DNA of 64,000 nucleotides from Penelope pileata (taxonomy: Eukaryota; Chordata; Aves; Galliformes; Cracidae). The notes beneath the pieces were generated by a model. The model was not told the origin of the DNA. It worked only from the letters and a program-made list of their open reading frames with translations, and did not search any database. Below, piece by piece: positions 23,791-36,160 of the stretch; position 1 is the first letter of the stretch; the number at the start of each line of letters is the position of its first letter. Where the stretch lies: NCBI GenBank assembly GCA_013396635.1, contig WBMW01005746.1, positions 283,258-347,257 of the forward strand, given 5' to 3'. The position numbers and the translations under genes were made by a program.

Positions 23791-26700
23791 AATTGGTACA
23801 AATAGTTGGGGCGACTTTGCTTGTGAGTGAGTGAAAACCTCAGTTAAAAGACGTTGAATGCTAATGTGAAGAATGTGAGTGCTTACGTTAGAGGCTAAGC
23901 GAGTGTTACGCTATTTTCAAGTGAATGTGGTTTTGTGAAATTCTTTTGAAGTTAACTTCGGTATAGCAGTGGCTTGGAGGGTGGTAACCACTGGTAACTG
24001 GAAGACAGTATGCCTGGTGCTGTTAGTGGTTTTCTTTGCTGTATTTTTAGAATGAATTTGGGTGGAAATCTTTTAAAAGGCAGATTAATAAAGAGAACTT
24101 GGAGTCTGTGTAATTTTAAGATTGGAGAGGTTACAAGGCTAAGAAGTAGCAATTTGGGCAAGTACTAAAAGTAGCATAAAAGTAGAAAAAAGTAGAAAAA
24201 ATGGTGAGGGATTTCCTTTCAGAGTTTCGGTTTTGCTTGTTTTGCTTTGTTTGTTTTTAAATAAACTTGACCCATTTTTAATTGAATGTTCTACAATTTA
24301 TTTTATCCTGCAGGAAAACATTCTTAATAAAGCTAGGTTATGTCTAAATCTGAATGTAGTCAGGCTTCACCTTACTTAGTCTAGGGTCAAGCTGCTCTAG
24401 AATTTGTCAGTCAGGAGGCAGTACTAGCAGGGGCTGATTATTCAGGTGGATATAGCCATCTGAATTTTTCCTGCTGGGGCAGAGTTGTCTCAGAAGAATG
24501 CTGAGCAGGAGCCCTGTGAGAGCTTCTCCTGCTGTCTTCCTGCCCTCCCTGTCCCTTCTTTCTCTTTCCACAACTCTGAAGTTAAACTTGGTAGCTCGAG
24601 ATGTAAATTAATCCTAAGGTATGTGGAAGTCTGTCCTTGAAAGAGACCATAAATCTCATCAGTACACTTTGACTTCTTAGAATACAGAAAAAAAGCATCT
24701 GCTTAGTTTATGTTTAAGTGCAAAATATAAGTGTATAAGGTAAAACTTGTTCAATAACTTCAGAAAGAAACAAACAAAAAGAGGCTTTTCTTCCTTGGAC
24801 AAGAGAATATTTTCTCACAACATTATGAAATGTACATAAAAATGTCAGTATTTATGATTCTGTGAGCTGTTTTTGATGTTTGCTGTGGAACCAGCTATGT
24901 ACCTTTTTTTGCTCATTTTTGAGTATCTGCTGTTTCCATCCAATCCAATGAAAATGCTGTGAAATGTCGATGCAGTATCCGCTGATGAAAACTGTTTTTT
25001 AATTTACATTAGATGAGTATGGTGAGCGTATCTAATAGTCACTGCTGGTGGGTGGGGAAGAAAGCTCTGAAGGAGAGCAACCGGAGTGGTTGGTAACACG
25101 ATGAGCCCTGACATTGGAGACCTGACCTTAGGAAGCTTAGGATCTCGGTTGATTTGGTGCCAGCCGTGGCATGCAGCAGTGGAAAACAAGTGTATGGAGA
25201 AAGCCTCCTTTGCTTTTTGTCACCTTCTAGGATGTGCCTGCTGAACAACCCAGGACAGTTCACCTTCCTGCTGCCTTACCAAATTACTGCTTTAGTGGGG
25301 GTGGTGTGGATGGTTTTGTGGCTTCTTTTTGCTTCCTAGAAATTATCAACTGCAATGATGAAGGAAGTGGGAGCGCTTCTCAAGGGTGACTTTTTATGGA
25401 AAACCAAGCTAAAAAACTGCTGGACTGCTTTTCCCCTCCACCTGCTTTTAACACTCCACCACTCCTCGCAATGCTGCATTGCTGCAGTTTGGCCTTTGCA
25501 GGGACAGGTCCTGGTGGCACTGACCTGGCTCTGCCGGCTGTGCAGGATCTGCTGAGTCCTAGCACTGCACAAAGGTGCTTGGGGACAAGTTTCAACACCT
25601 TTGGATCAAGGGGAGAAATAAAGAAATGGCAGCTGGAAGTACATGCCTGGGTGTGCCTTTGAGGGAGAGAGGATTTAACAAATGCAGCATAGAGAGAAGT
25701 GTAAGACGCTGAGATTCTCTTTGTGGCTAAGTAAAGCTGTAAATTGCATACCAAGAGTGATGAATTCAGAGCACTCGATACCCATTCAAGTGGCCTTGCT
25801 ACTTAAAGCGTGGGCATTATTCTCCTGCAGATGGGTGCATGCAGATAACATTACAGCCTGTGCGCTGCTGAGGGGAGAGAGCTCTCAGCCTGCACAACTG
25901 GAGCAATTCTGTTTCTCTGTTTCTATGGAAGCTGTTTGTTGTGTTGATGGTTGTGTTGTTTTTTTTTTTTCCCCAACTATATTTGTAGAGCAGAAACTGA
26001 AATCCAATCCAACTTCCTAATATATATGCATTCCTATTGGCAGTTGGATTTGAAGCTTTGCTTGCTTATTTAGCTCTGAGAGGTTGGCAAAAGCTGTCCA
26101 AAATACTCTTCCCCAGTAATGAAGTAACTGACCATAGCACAGCATGTCGGGAGAGTTTCTTGGGCAGCTGTATCCCGCAGGCAGCTCGAGGCACGGGAAA
26201 GGCAGTGGGAGACATGCAGCTCCGTGCCGGGCAGTGGGGACACACAGAGCTACTGTCCCCAGCTGCTGCTGCAGGACATGACTGCAGATGGAAAAGATGC
26301 AGCTTGGTTGGACTAAACACAAAAGGAGCTTGTTAGAAAGAGGAAAAAATGTCTGATAAGTTGTCAAATAAGCTGTGTTCTGAGTTCTGGTCGTAACTCT
26401 GGCTTGTGTGGGGCTGGCGGCCTGTCACATTTGCCATTAGAATGGAGGAATTACTTTAACAAATGCTTGAGTGCTGAAGGCTGCACACCTCTGTCTGGAC
26501 TGCTGGCCTCTCTCTGTCGCAGGTTCCTGGCACTGCAGAGCGTGGAACCTTGTGGGATTCCTGGCAGCCTCGTGCACCCAGCTGCTGTGGTGGCAGTGCC
26601 CCAGCCTGGGGCTGGGAGCTGGGGTCCTGCCAGGGGTGCTTTGTGCCATCAGCTTCGCACCCCTAAAGTTTGCTGAGCAGAAAATTCCGTATGTTTCTTT

Positions 26701-29015
26701 TGGAGAAGTGAAGTATCCATGTAATCTCTTCAGCCTTTCTGCTCCCACAAATCCCAGGGTGCTTTGATGGACATGACCATCCTTTCCTGGTGTTCCGCAA
26801 CTACCTATTTATTATGAGAAGGTCGAAGTCATCCTGTACAGTTTCAGAATTAACTGTAGGACCTCCTTGGAAGTTATCTCAGTCTGTGAGATCTGTGATT
26901 TTTATATTTAGCCCAAATTGCCTGCTATAATTGTCATCTAGACTAGTTACAAAGGGCAGCTGGCTCCCCATGACATGCACTTGTTTTTCATGTTACTTCA
27001 AAATACACATCTTTTTGTCCTTTCAAAATCTGCTTTGCAGGGTAACATTTGTTGGCAGAACATGAATTTACTTCCTTCATTTCCTTACTCAAGTAGGAAT
27101 GAGATCAGGCTCCCTGCGCATCAGCTTTCTTGGCTGCACACTTGTCTTGATTCCCCCGATGGGGCTCAGCTTGACTTCTAACTTTAGTTTCACATAAACA
27201 GCCAGCACTGAAACCCAGAGGTGTTGGTTTTCACTGAAGCAGATATGAAAGCTCCAGCAACCACTGAAGCTCTGCTGAGACGCGCACCATGCTGCAGAGA
27301 ACGCCGTTACGCCGGGCTGTGGCCGTGCACTGACCTGGTGCAAGCTGTTCCCCTCGTCTTTTAGTTGCAGAAGAAAGCAATGTAATTACATATTTGCTTG
27401 ATTTGGGCTTCTTAGGATACCAGTGTCAGTGTGGCTGTGGTGTTCTGTATTGATAGTTGTTCTCAATGCCTTCTTAGGGCCTTTGGGGGATATTTTGAGA
27501 GAAATTAAGTTGATGAGTCCCTTCAAAATATTCTGTGAGTGGTGAGAAAGCAAAGTACAGTAGTCTGTCATTTCAGTGTTGTGGTTTTTTATTTGCAACA
27601 AATATTTTTAATTCACTTCCAGTTCAGTTGCACTGTCTAAAGGTTAGTTGTAATCTTTCCAAAGTTACAAAAATAAATCCACCTAGAAGGGCAGTTCCCA
27701 GCTGATGTGCAGGGGCACACAGAAGAGCCAGCAGGCTGTGAGGTGTGCTCTGAAATTGGAGGTGATTACAGCATCTCTCTGATGTGCTGCATTCAGTTTA
27801 GAGGCACGTTTATGGGCAGGATGTCAGCAGGTACGTGTAGGGAAATCACGGAGCAGGCGAGGAATGGGGGAGCGCTGGGGAGCACTGGGACTGGTCGGGG
27901 CGTGTTTGGGAGTGACACCCACTCCTCTGCTTTCTTCTTCGTGGGACAGTGAGAGCTCTCACCCTGCTTCATGCAGATGTCTGTATGTTAGCTCACAATT
28001 TTCTAGTTGCCACCAACGATCGTGTTAGTAACTTGTCTGGTACCTTTGGAAGACACACCTGGTGTAATCGTGCTCCACTGGTATGATCTTTGTATGGTCG
28101 TTGTGTAGACATAGTTGTTGGCTCACACCAAAACAACTAGGAAGTGCAGCAGGGCTTCTGAGCTTGGTGTGTTACAGCTGCTGTGCAGTGGCAGCTGCTC
28201 GGGGGCCTCCAGCTGTGCGCAGGCACCCAGCTCCCGTTGCAGCGAGGCTGGAGCAGTGCTGCGCCGGCTGGAGCTGCTGCTGGGCTGGCGGTGGTGGGGC
28301 AGCGCGGTGCGCGTGCTGCTGTGCGCTGGTGCTAACACAGGGCTTGTCCTGCAGGAGCAGAGGCCACCAGCGCGGGCTGTGCTTGGAGAGTTTTACCAAT
28401 GAGAAGGCAAGGGAGTGCTGGTTAACCTGCCTCGGTGGTTTTAGCGTTGTGTGCACCAGGGGGTCTTTTGAACTTTTTTTTTCTGATAAGGGTTAAAATT
28501 ACAGAAAGTAAAAGGTTATTTTTGGAGAAGAACCCTGAGCCTCTCTAGAAGATGTCTTTTAAAGTTAAAATAAGCGAACGCTGAATGAAGAAAATCAGGA
28601 AAAGTACTGGATACATTGTTTGCAGGGAGTTGCTAACTAGTTGCCAACTAGCTGCTTATTTTGTAACATAGTTGCCAAGCTGTCATTTCACAGCTACAGG
28701 TAATTCCCTGAAAGACAGGAAAGAACGTTTTGTTTTTGTTGACTTGGGTAGCTTTGCCTGAATTGATACTATTTGTGAAGCGTCTGAAATCCCAGCTGCA
28801 CCTTCTGTCTGGGTGTGTTTGTGACGGGAGCTGGTGTCTGCAGGTCTGTAACCACAGCCCAGTGCCGTATCTTCCCCAGATGCCTAAAGCAGCTTCTCTG
28901 GGGTGCTGCTGTAGTGCAGGTAGCAGAGTTATATCTGAACACCGTGTTGTTGGAAATGAAGGCGAACAGTAAGGTAACTCAGAGATCTTCCTGCTTTTTT
29001 GAAGCAAGGTTGGTG
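23791..29015. other. Intron segment without recognisable gene
   Basis: Mostly unique AT-rich sequence, with a T13 run at 25958-25970 and a GC-rich patch at about 28.19-28.35 kb. I see no gene, RNA or transposon terminus. Confidence 0.55.
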
Positions 29016-29165
29016 ATCATAGAAGGGCTTGGGCTGGAAGGGACCTCAGAGGTCATCCAGTTCCAGCCCCCTGCCATGGGCAGGGTTGCTGGCTGCTGTG
29101 TCAGCCTGCCCAGGGCCACGTCCAGCCTGGCCTTGAACGCCTCCAGGGTGATCTCACAACACGTC
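29016..29165 (-). mobile_element. CR1 LINE 3' end fragment
   Basis: The + strand shows the antisense CR1 signature: 'gggcttgggctggaaggga', 'cagaggtcatccagttccag', 'ccccctgccatgggcaggg', 'gcccagggccacgtccagcc', 'tggccttgaacgcctccagg'. It is truncated relative to the 7.3-kb copy and in opposite orientation. Confidence 0.92.
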
Positions 29166-29504
29166 TCAGCTGCTGAGTTCAAAAGTGATTTTAGTGTTTC
29201 TGTTCTCTCTCAGCCCATAAGCTGCTTCAGACAGGTGTCACGAGAGCTTTGAAAGCTTCTGGGTCATGTGTTGTGGGTTGGCTATTTTCTAGTGGTTGAT
29301 AATTCTGTGCACATGATTTATACCTCTGGTTAATACCAATGGGAGATGTGGCACACACTGTAGACATTTGAAGGAAATACTAAGAAAAATCTCGCTTTCT
29401 GCTAACACATATCAACAAAACAGGGGTGTTTGGATGTTTTGAGTTTATGTGTATGTATGTACTTTATATGTTTATACATACGGTATGTAATCAGCGTCTC
29501 TGTG

Positions 29505-29529
29505 CATATATATATATAGAGAGAGAGAA
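29505..29529. repeat. (TA)n/(GA)n microsatellite
   Basis: A short compound dinucleotide run, TA repeats followed by GA repeats. Confidence 0.9.
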
Positions 29530-30823
29530 ACGGCACAATTATGTGGCAAAGGCAAAATGTTGGCTAGCTCACAGAACAGCACACGTACTCCTAGCTGCAG
29601 TGCGAGGGGCAGGGGTGGTGCTGAGGGCGGGCAGTGCTGCGGGGCAGGCGTGCCCCCATCCCCTGCAGTGTTGCGGGTTGCTTTGCCCCTGCAGCACGCG
29701 AGCTGCTCGGGCTGCAGCCTGGAGTTTAATTTGCGTAATATTGCAGGAAGTGCGGTGTTCTAAAACTACTGTTGTTGTTTTGTCCTTCCTTCAGGCACAG
29801 CGTGTTTTGATTTGAATGGACAATATTTTAAAGAGCGGATGCTTTAGAAATATAAACAGTTGGGAAGGAAAATACAGCTGTTTTCTATTACTATTTAATA
29901 TTATGCTCATCTGCGGCCTCTAAGTAATGAGTACTTGTTTACATACTGCAGAGTATGGATTATAACGTTATAAACATATTGTTGCTGGTTGCACACTGGT
30001 TTCCCAAGTCAGCAGCAGGAGGAGCGGTGCTGGCTCCCAGCAGTGCAGGCGATGGGCTGCCCGGGGCACCCAGCTGCAGCCGCTGCCGGCGCTGGGGCCG
30101 TGCTTTGGGGTGCAGCTGCGGGCTCCAGTTTGCTGCTGGTAATGCATTTTGCTTACTCATTTAGAATTTTGTTGTAAACGAAGATTGCAGCGTTATTGGT
30201 GGGGTTTTTTTGGTTACTGAATCTGATTTGTAAACCCTTCACTTAAGGGGAAAGAGGGGAAAGTTATCATTAAATATTTCAAATGAAAATGTCAGCGGAC
30301 ATCTGTGTTCTTCCCTGGTTTAATCATTACTTTCATTGGGAACTGTGGGATGTTTCCAAAATCCTGTTCGCCTTTCCTACATTCCCATTAATTTTGTCAT
30401 CTGATTTTCAGTGAAGCATAGCTCTGTTTAGTGGCTATGGCTCTGCTGTTTATCTGAAGGGGCCAGTTCAACATTTAAAATGCACAGCTTTGAAATCTTG
30501 CACCTGTCTGAATGTAATACTACTTTTTGCTGTTCTAAGAGTGCTCTGACTGAAAGAACACTGCAGAAAAATTGTGGTGTTCACTTCATTCTTGAAAGCT
30601 TAAGCTGAGAGATAATATAGCAGCAAGAAGCTCTCTGCGGACAGAAAGGAACGTAGGAGGATGGAAGTACATGTGGATGTATTCCTAAGCACACCTGGGA
30701 GATGGCTGCCGAATGAAAACAGTAGCCAAGGAGGATTTCATGTATTTATCTATTTAAGAAGCTACATTTTACAGTTATGCAAAGATTATGCTAGCAAAAA
30801 TCTTGATTGTCTAAATTACCATG

Positions 30824-31125
30824 GAATCACAGAATGATTTGTGTTGGAAGGGACCTTTAAAGACCATCTAGTTCCAGCCCCTTGCCATGAGCACGGACGC
30901 CTTCTGAGTGAAGCCATAAAGCCCCGTCCAGCCTGGCCTCGATGGCCTCCAGGGATGGGGCATCCACAGCTTCTGGGGGCAGCCTGTTCCTGTGCCTCAG
31001 CACCCTCTGCGTAAGGAATTTCTGCCTAACATCTGACCTGAATCCTTCACCTGTTTATTAGTTTTAAACTATTAGTTCTTGTCCTATTACTATAATCCCT
31101 GATAAAGAGTCTCTCCCCAGAAACT
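30824..31125 (-). mobile_element. CR1 LINE 3' fragment
   Basis: The complement of a CR1 3' region of about 300 bp. Blocks are 'gaatcacagaatgatttgtg', 'ttggaagggacctttaaaga', 'gtccagcctggcctcgatgg', 'gcagcctgttcctgtgcctc' and 'gtaaggaatttctgcctaac'. It is moderately diverged. Confidence 0.93.
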
Positions 31126-34100
31126 ACTAAAGAATTTTAGAGTATGTTAGCTAAGTTGATGGTGGATATCTGTATTACCATCTGTATTTTGGGTGGTAGA
31201 AAAACAGAACATTTGATTTGCTAATATTTCTGAAAACTTTCAATGTTTAAGGCTGGAATTTTCCATGCTTGGTACCAGTCCCCCTCAGTGGAAATTCATT
31301 GGAAACCTACCTAAAACAATCTGGCCTTCCTGAAGGGCACTGTTGGCAGGATCGTTGTACCTTCCACCCCTTCCAGGCAATACTTCGGACAGCTCTGATG
31401 TGTTGCACGTTTTGAACAGTGACCTTGAAGTTCAGAAGGAAGTTCTCTCTAAATTTCAGGTGCTGTATTTGTTTGAAAGCCCTACTTTGTTATGTCAATA
31501 CTCCAAATAACTGAAAATTGCCAAGTTGTATTTACAGTAGAACTCGTTACACCTTTCAGTTATTATTTCTCAAAGCTGTGGCTCCTCCCACCCTGCACTT
31601 TGTGCACGTCTGAGCTCCACAGGCCTTGATGCATGTTTTCCTGGCAGCTATGACTTGTAGCCAGAAGAGAACCACAGACAGAAAGGAGAGTTGGAAAGGT
31701 TTTTTTACCTTGCTGTACTAGCAGGATGCTGACCTGTGGAAAGGAAAGGCTCCTGTGTTTGTATTTCATCGTGTTGTCTTTGTAGAACAAGATGTCTACA
31801 GATGCTGCAGGAACTCTGACTTCTAGCTGTCGTGATTCTTGATGAAAATTAAACATTTCACTAAACATTCTTCCTAGTTGGTAGCTGGAAATGAAGCAAG
31901 TTCGAAAAGCTGAAAGGAAGTTTTAAAAAAAGATGATGATGCAGTTACTTGAGACTGTGTAATAGAAAGCTGTTATTACCAATACTGGATGCTGTATTTT
32001 CTGCAGAAAATAAGTGTCTCCTGATTTTCCTCCTCCTTCCAAGACAATTCTTATTTCTGAGAGTACTTGGAAAGGACCTTACTGTAGAATTTCCTTGCTT
32101 TGAAGCCCTGCAGTTGGAAGTGGCTTACCACGAGGCACGCTCGAGGCCATCGCCACTGCCTGTGCTCTCACTGTAGTTTGGGTTATCTTTGTAACCAAGG
32201 TCTGAGCAGCAAAAGCTTGCCTGGAAATCGCACTGTTGTGTGTCACAGCCACTGGTATTTTTGCTCTGCTTTTCAGTCTGCCTCCTTCCATCTCAGGTGT
32301 TCCTTTGGACTGCTCTCTGAAGTGTAGGCTTCTGGTTTTTAGACGACAGCTAGAAGGCTGAGCGGAACATTACCCGCCTTGTGTCACCTCCCACATATGA
32401 TATACACAAGCCATGAAATTTCCTGTAATATTTAAGAATTTAATATATTCTTTGCATAACATAACAGTGATAGTAGTGACAAAACACTGCTCCAAGCAAA
32501 ACTGCTTATCCATACAGATGATGTGTGAGCAGTGGGGCTGCTTCCTGTGCACCTCTCTCCCACTGATTGCACCGTGGGCCCTCTCCTGCCCCCAGCACAC
32601 TGCTGCCCTCTCGGCTGCGTTCCCCCCAGACACGGTGCCGTGGGTGCCGATCCCCTGGTGCTCTGCTGCCTTTGGGCCCTGCCTCTGAAAAGAAATCCCT
32701 CACTCGGCTCTGGGTTTTTACACAGCACAGGACAACCTGGTGTGTCTGAAGTGTTATGTCTTTGCCAAACTTGAACTGAGTTTTGTGTCCTGTTCAGTGG
32801 CCTGCTCTCTGTTCTACCAATTATATGAGCTCCATTTCATCAGGAAACCAGACCAAAGAAACCAATGCAAGCTAAGGTTTCCTGATGTATTTTCTGTCTT
32901 TTGGCAACATGCTGCTTGTACTGTCTTTGTTTTCGTGCTAGCTGACTGTATTTCTGCTTTGCTGCAGATGAATGTCTTTGCCCCTTGACCGGCTTGTTCA
33001 GCTGCCAGGTGGGCAGTCCAATTACTCCAAAGGAAAAGAAAATATTTGTGTGCATGGAAATACTATTTTCAGGGTATTTAATCATGGATTTTTTGCAGTA
33101 CGGCTGTGCTTTCATGAAGGTTTCAGTGCTGGAATACACAGTTGTTAAAAGACCTGGTGGTAGAAGGAAGCACAGGTGTCAGACTCAGTCATTTGTCTTG
33201 AGAATCTTTACTTTTATATGGTGAAGTATGTCCTTATTCCTAATCCTCCTTGCTGTAACACATTTCAGTTTTTGGCTTGCTAAGGGCTAAAAGTAGGCCT
33301 CGTTCTGGACAGGAGGAACCTGTGCTCTCTCGTCAGCTCTGATTTGAACTAGTAAGACTCCCAGTTTCAGTCACTACCTGTTAGATACTGTTTCATGAAA
33401 CCATTCCTAAAACTGTTACTGATGCTCAACCAGCGTAACATTAAACTTAAGGGAGAGGGTTTTTTCACTGCATAATGTGTGTTTTGAGTAACATTTTGAA
33501 TTAAGTGGCCATAAAAGAGTGATTAATGCAGTTTACTTTTTGAGAGGTTTGGCTATAGCACCGGTTACACTTGTAATCACTGAGACTGTCGGCAGCCCAA
33601 GGTAGCTGAAAGTTCCTCCCTTGCTTAAAAAGACTGGGTGGCAGGTGTACAAGGTCGTGTCCTAGGTTGCAGGAACACAGAGGAATTGCCATTGTATGAG
33701 ATTGTATAGCGTGGTCATACTGTGTCATAAGGCTGAATTTTTATGTATTTTGTCAGGGTTAATGTTTAGTGGTTGTTTTTAATCATTGATTAACCAAGAC
33801 ATCTTAATGGTGTTTTAATGAGATGTAATATCACGTACAGATCCTTTTGTGTGTGTGCTAAGCTTCTAATCCGTATTACTGTATGCCTTTAATTTTCCGT
33901 TGACTTACACTAATAGCTTCTAAAGGGCTATCCTTAATGCTAGATGTGACAACTGATGGGAGACTTCTATGTCACAATAATATAATATCTATCATCTGGT
34001 GAGAACCTTACTGATACTGTTGTGAACAATTTCCATTATATGATGGGGAAAATTTCTCCTTGGCACACTTCTAAAAAATTCTAAAAAAATTAAGGAGTTA

Positions 34101-34961
34101 CTGAACTAAAATGTCTGGCTGCAAATTCTGTGACAAGAACAACTTTTACCTACTTTGAGTTTTGCTTGTGTAATCATAGTCTCCTAATGCTAGATTGGTG
34201 TTGAAATTTGGTCATTAATGTGTCTGTTGATCGGGTTCCCATTTGAAATCATAGCAACTGAGCAAGTGAAGACTAGTCCATGTAAGCTGTTCATATCCTT
34301 AAAATGCAGCATTGGCAGTCATTCAGGCTTTTAGGATTTCACTGAGTGGAACTCTGAAGAAACAGCAGCAAAGGCCTTGGTTGTCTGGTTTGTGTTTATA
34401 ATTTGGATTGAACTCACAGCTGTGTCCAGGTCGCCCAGAGAGGCTGCCAGGTGCTGCTTCCCCTGCCCCTGGACCGCTCGGGATAGCCCCTTGGTCTGAG
34501 TCAGACTTGGGCTTCTTTTGTGCCCTGTCGTCATCCTGTATTTACTGCTTTCTTGTTACTATGGTTTCTGAAAATGGATGACAATTGTTTTGAAAACCCG
34601 ATCTATATACAAACATCCATTTCTGTGTTTAAATGGTGGAGTGGGTAGTTCAGCCAGGAACTAGCTCAGACTTCATTGCAGTGCCCAGTATTATTTTTGA
34701 GGTTAATCCCACTGCAGTCCTGAATATCTTCATCGTTAAATCAGTGCAAGTAAAAGGGTGGTACTTGTGCTCAATGACTAAAAAAATTATTTTTCTTATT
34801 TGGAATTTTGTTTCTTTTTCCACTTAAAAATTCTATTTGCATGCAGAGTTCTCTTAATTTTACAAATGTGTTTTGGTGTTGACTAATGCTTAGAATATAA
34901 TCAGGAAATTCTCAAATGCTGGTTAGGTTTTTCTAAGCATTGATAATTTTGCCCCTGCCTC

Positions 34962-34973
34962 ATGCATATGCAT
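34962..34973. promoter_or_regulatory. MORE-type POU dimer palindrome
   Basis: The 12-bp sequence ATGCATATGCAT is a perfect palindrome. It matches exactly the published MORE element (more palindromic Oct factor recognition element), which POU proteins such as Oct-1 and Oct-4 bind as a homodimer. A lone 12-mer can occur by chance about once in tens of megabases at equal base frequencies, so it is a notable but unproven site. Confidence 0.45.
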
Positions 34974-36100
34974 TCTCATGGTTTAAGACCGTGTAGCAAG
35001 AATAGAATTGAATAGAATTAAGGCATGAATATTTCCCCACACACAATGCTTTCTTTTTCAGTTTGTAACTAGTGTTCAGGGAATGAAGCAAGTATTCATT
35101 TATTTTTATTCTCCTCGCTGTACGGCTGGCCTAATGCTGTATTTATGGCACCCTGTCCAGATGCTGCCCTGCACCCGTCATCACCTGGGCGCTTTGATCA
35201 CACTTGTCCCCCTGCTCTCTGGGCCCTGCCGCAGCCTGAGCTTCCAGCAGGTAGCAGTTCTCATCTCACAGCCAGGACGCTGAGTGTTGGGAAGACATGG
35301 CACGAACCTAATTCCTTACGGGTAACTGTGTCTTTGAGACATCCCAACTTCCTCCTCCTCACGAGCAAATGTAATGTAGAAAATAAATGGGGTAGATATT
35401 TCAGCTATTTTATGTGAGACCCAGACAAAGCTACTTGATTCCCTGTATAGCTGCACTCAAACTGAGGACCAGCTGTAGATTTCAGGTCTTCCTGCTTCCA
35501 GCTGTGTCCTTAACCCACTTGCATCCAGGCTGTGTACCCCAGCAACAGCACTCTGCTGCTCCAGCTTGGGAGCACAGAGTTTGTGATGCTTTGGAGATTG
35601 GTTGCCGAGGGGTTCTGAACATCAGGTTTGAAGTGCTAGGAAAATACCCTTCTGGAGGTCTGTGGTGGTGGGAGAGCAGGTGGTCTCCTGGTGCCCCTGA
35701 CCTGATGTAGGCAGGTAGCACTGCCCTTGTTCTGCCTGTAAGCCTGGGTTTGCTGCGCATGCACAGTTGGCTTTGCGGGATGAACCCATGAAGCCCAGAG
35801 ATGAACATGTTGGCAGCTGTTCACAATCCAGTCTGTCACCAGAACTGCTTCTGACCTGTCTTAGTGCTGCCAGCTGTAAACAGAGGTGGCTGAGAGCTGC
35901 TGGAGAGGGAGAGGGGATTGCCACAGCCACCCCCACCGGGCTGAGCCTGCACCTGGGGCACTGGGAAGGTCGGGTCACATGAGTGCCATTTGCTGCAACC
36001 TGGAAATAGGTTGTGGGTGTACATAAAAATGCATTCTTACTGAAACAAATTTGTCAGATATCATAGGATTGTAAGATTTATTATCTTTCTGCTATGAAAC

Positions 36101-36160
36101 AATATATATTTAAATATATATATAAATGGGTCTATATATATATATATATACACACAAATA
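36101..36160. repeat. (TA)n microsatellite with (CA) end
   Basis: TA-rich dinucleotide runs interrupted by AAATGGGTC and ending in CACACA. Confidence 0.9.
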
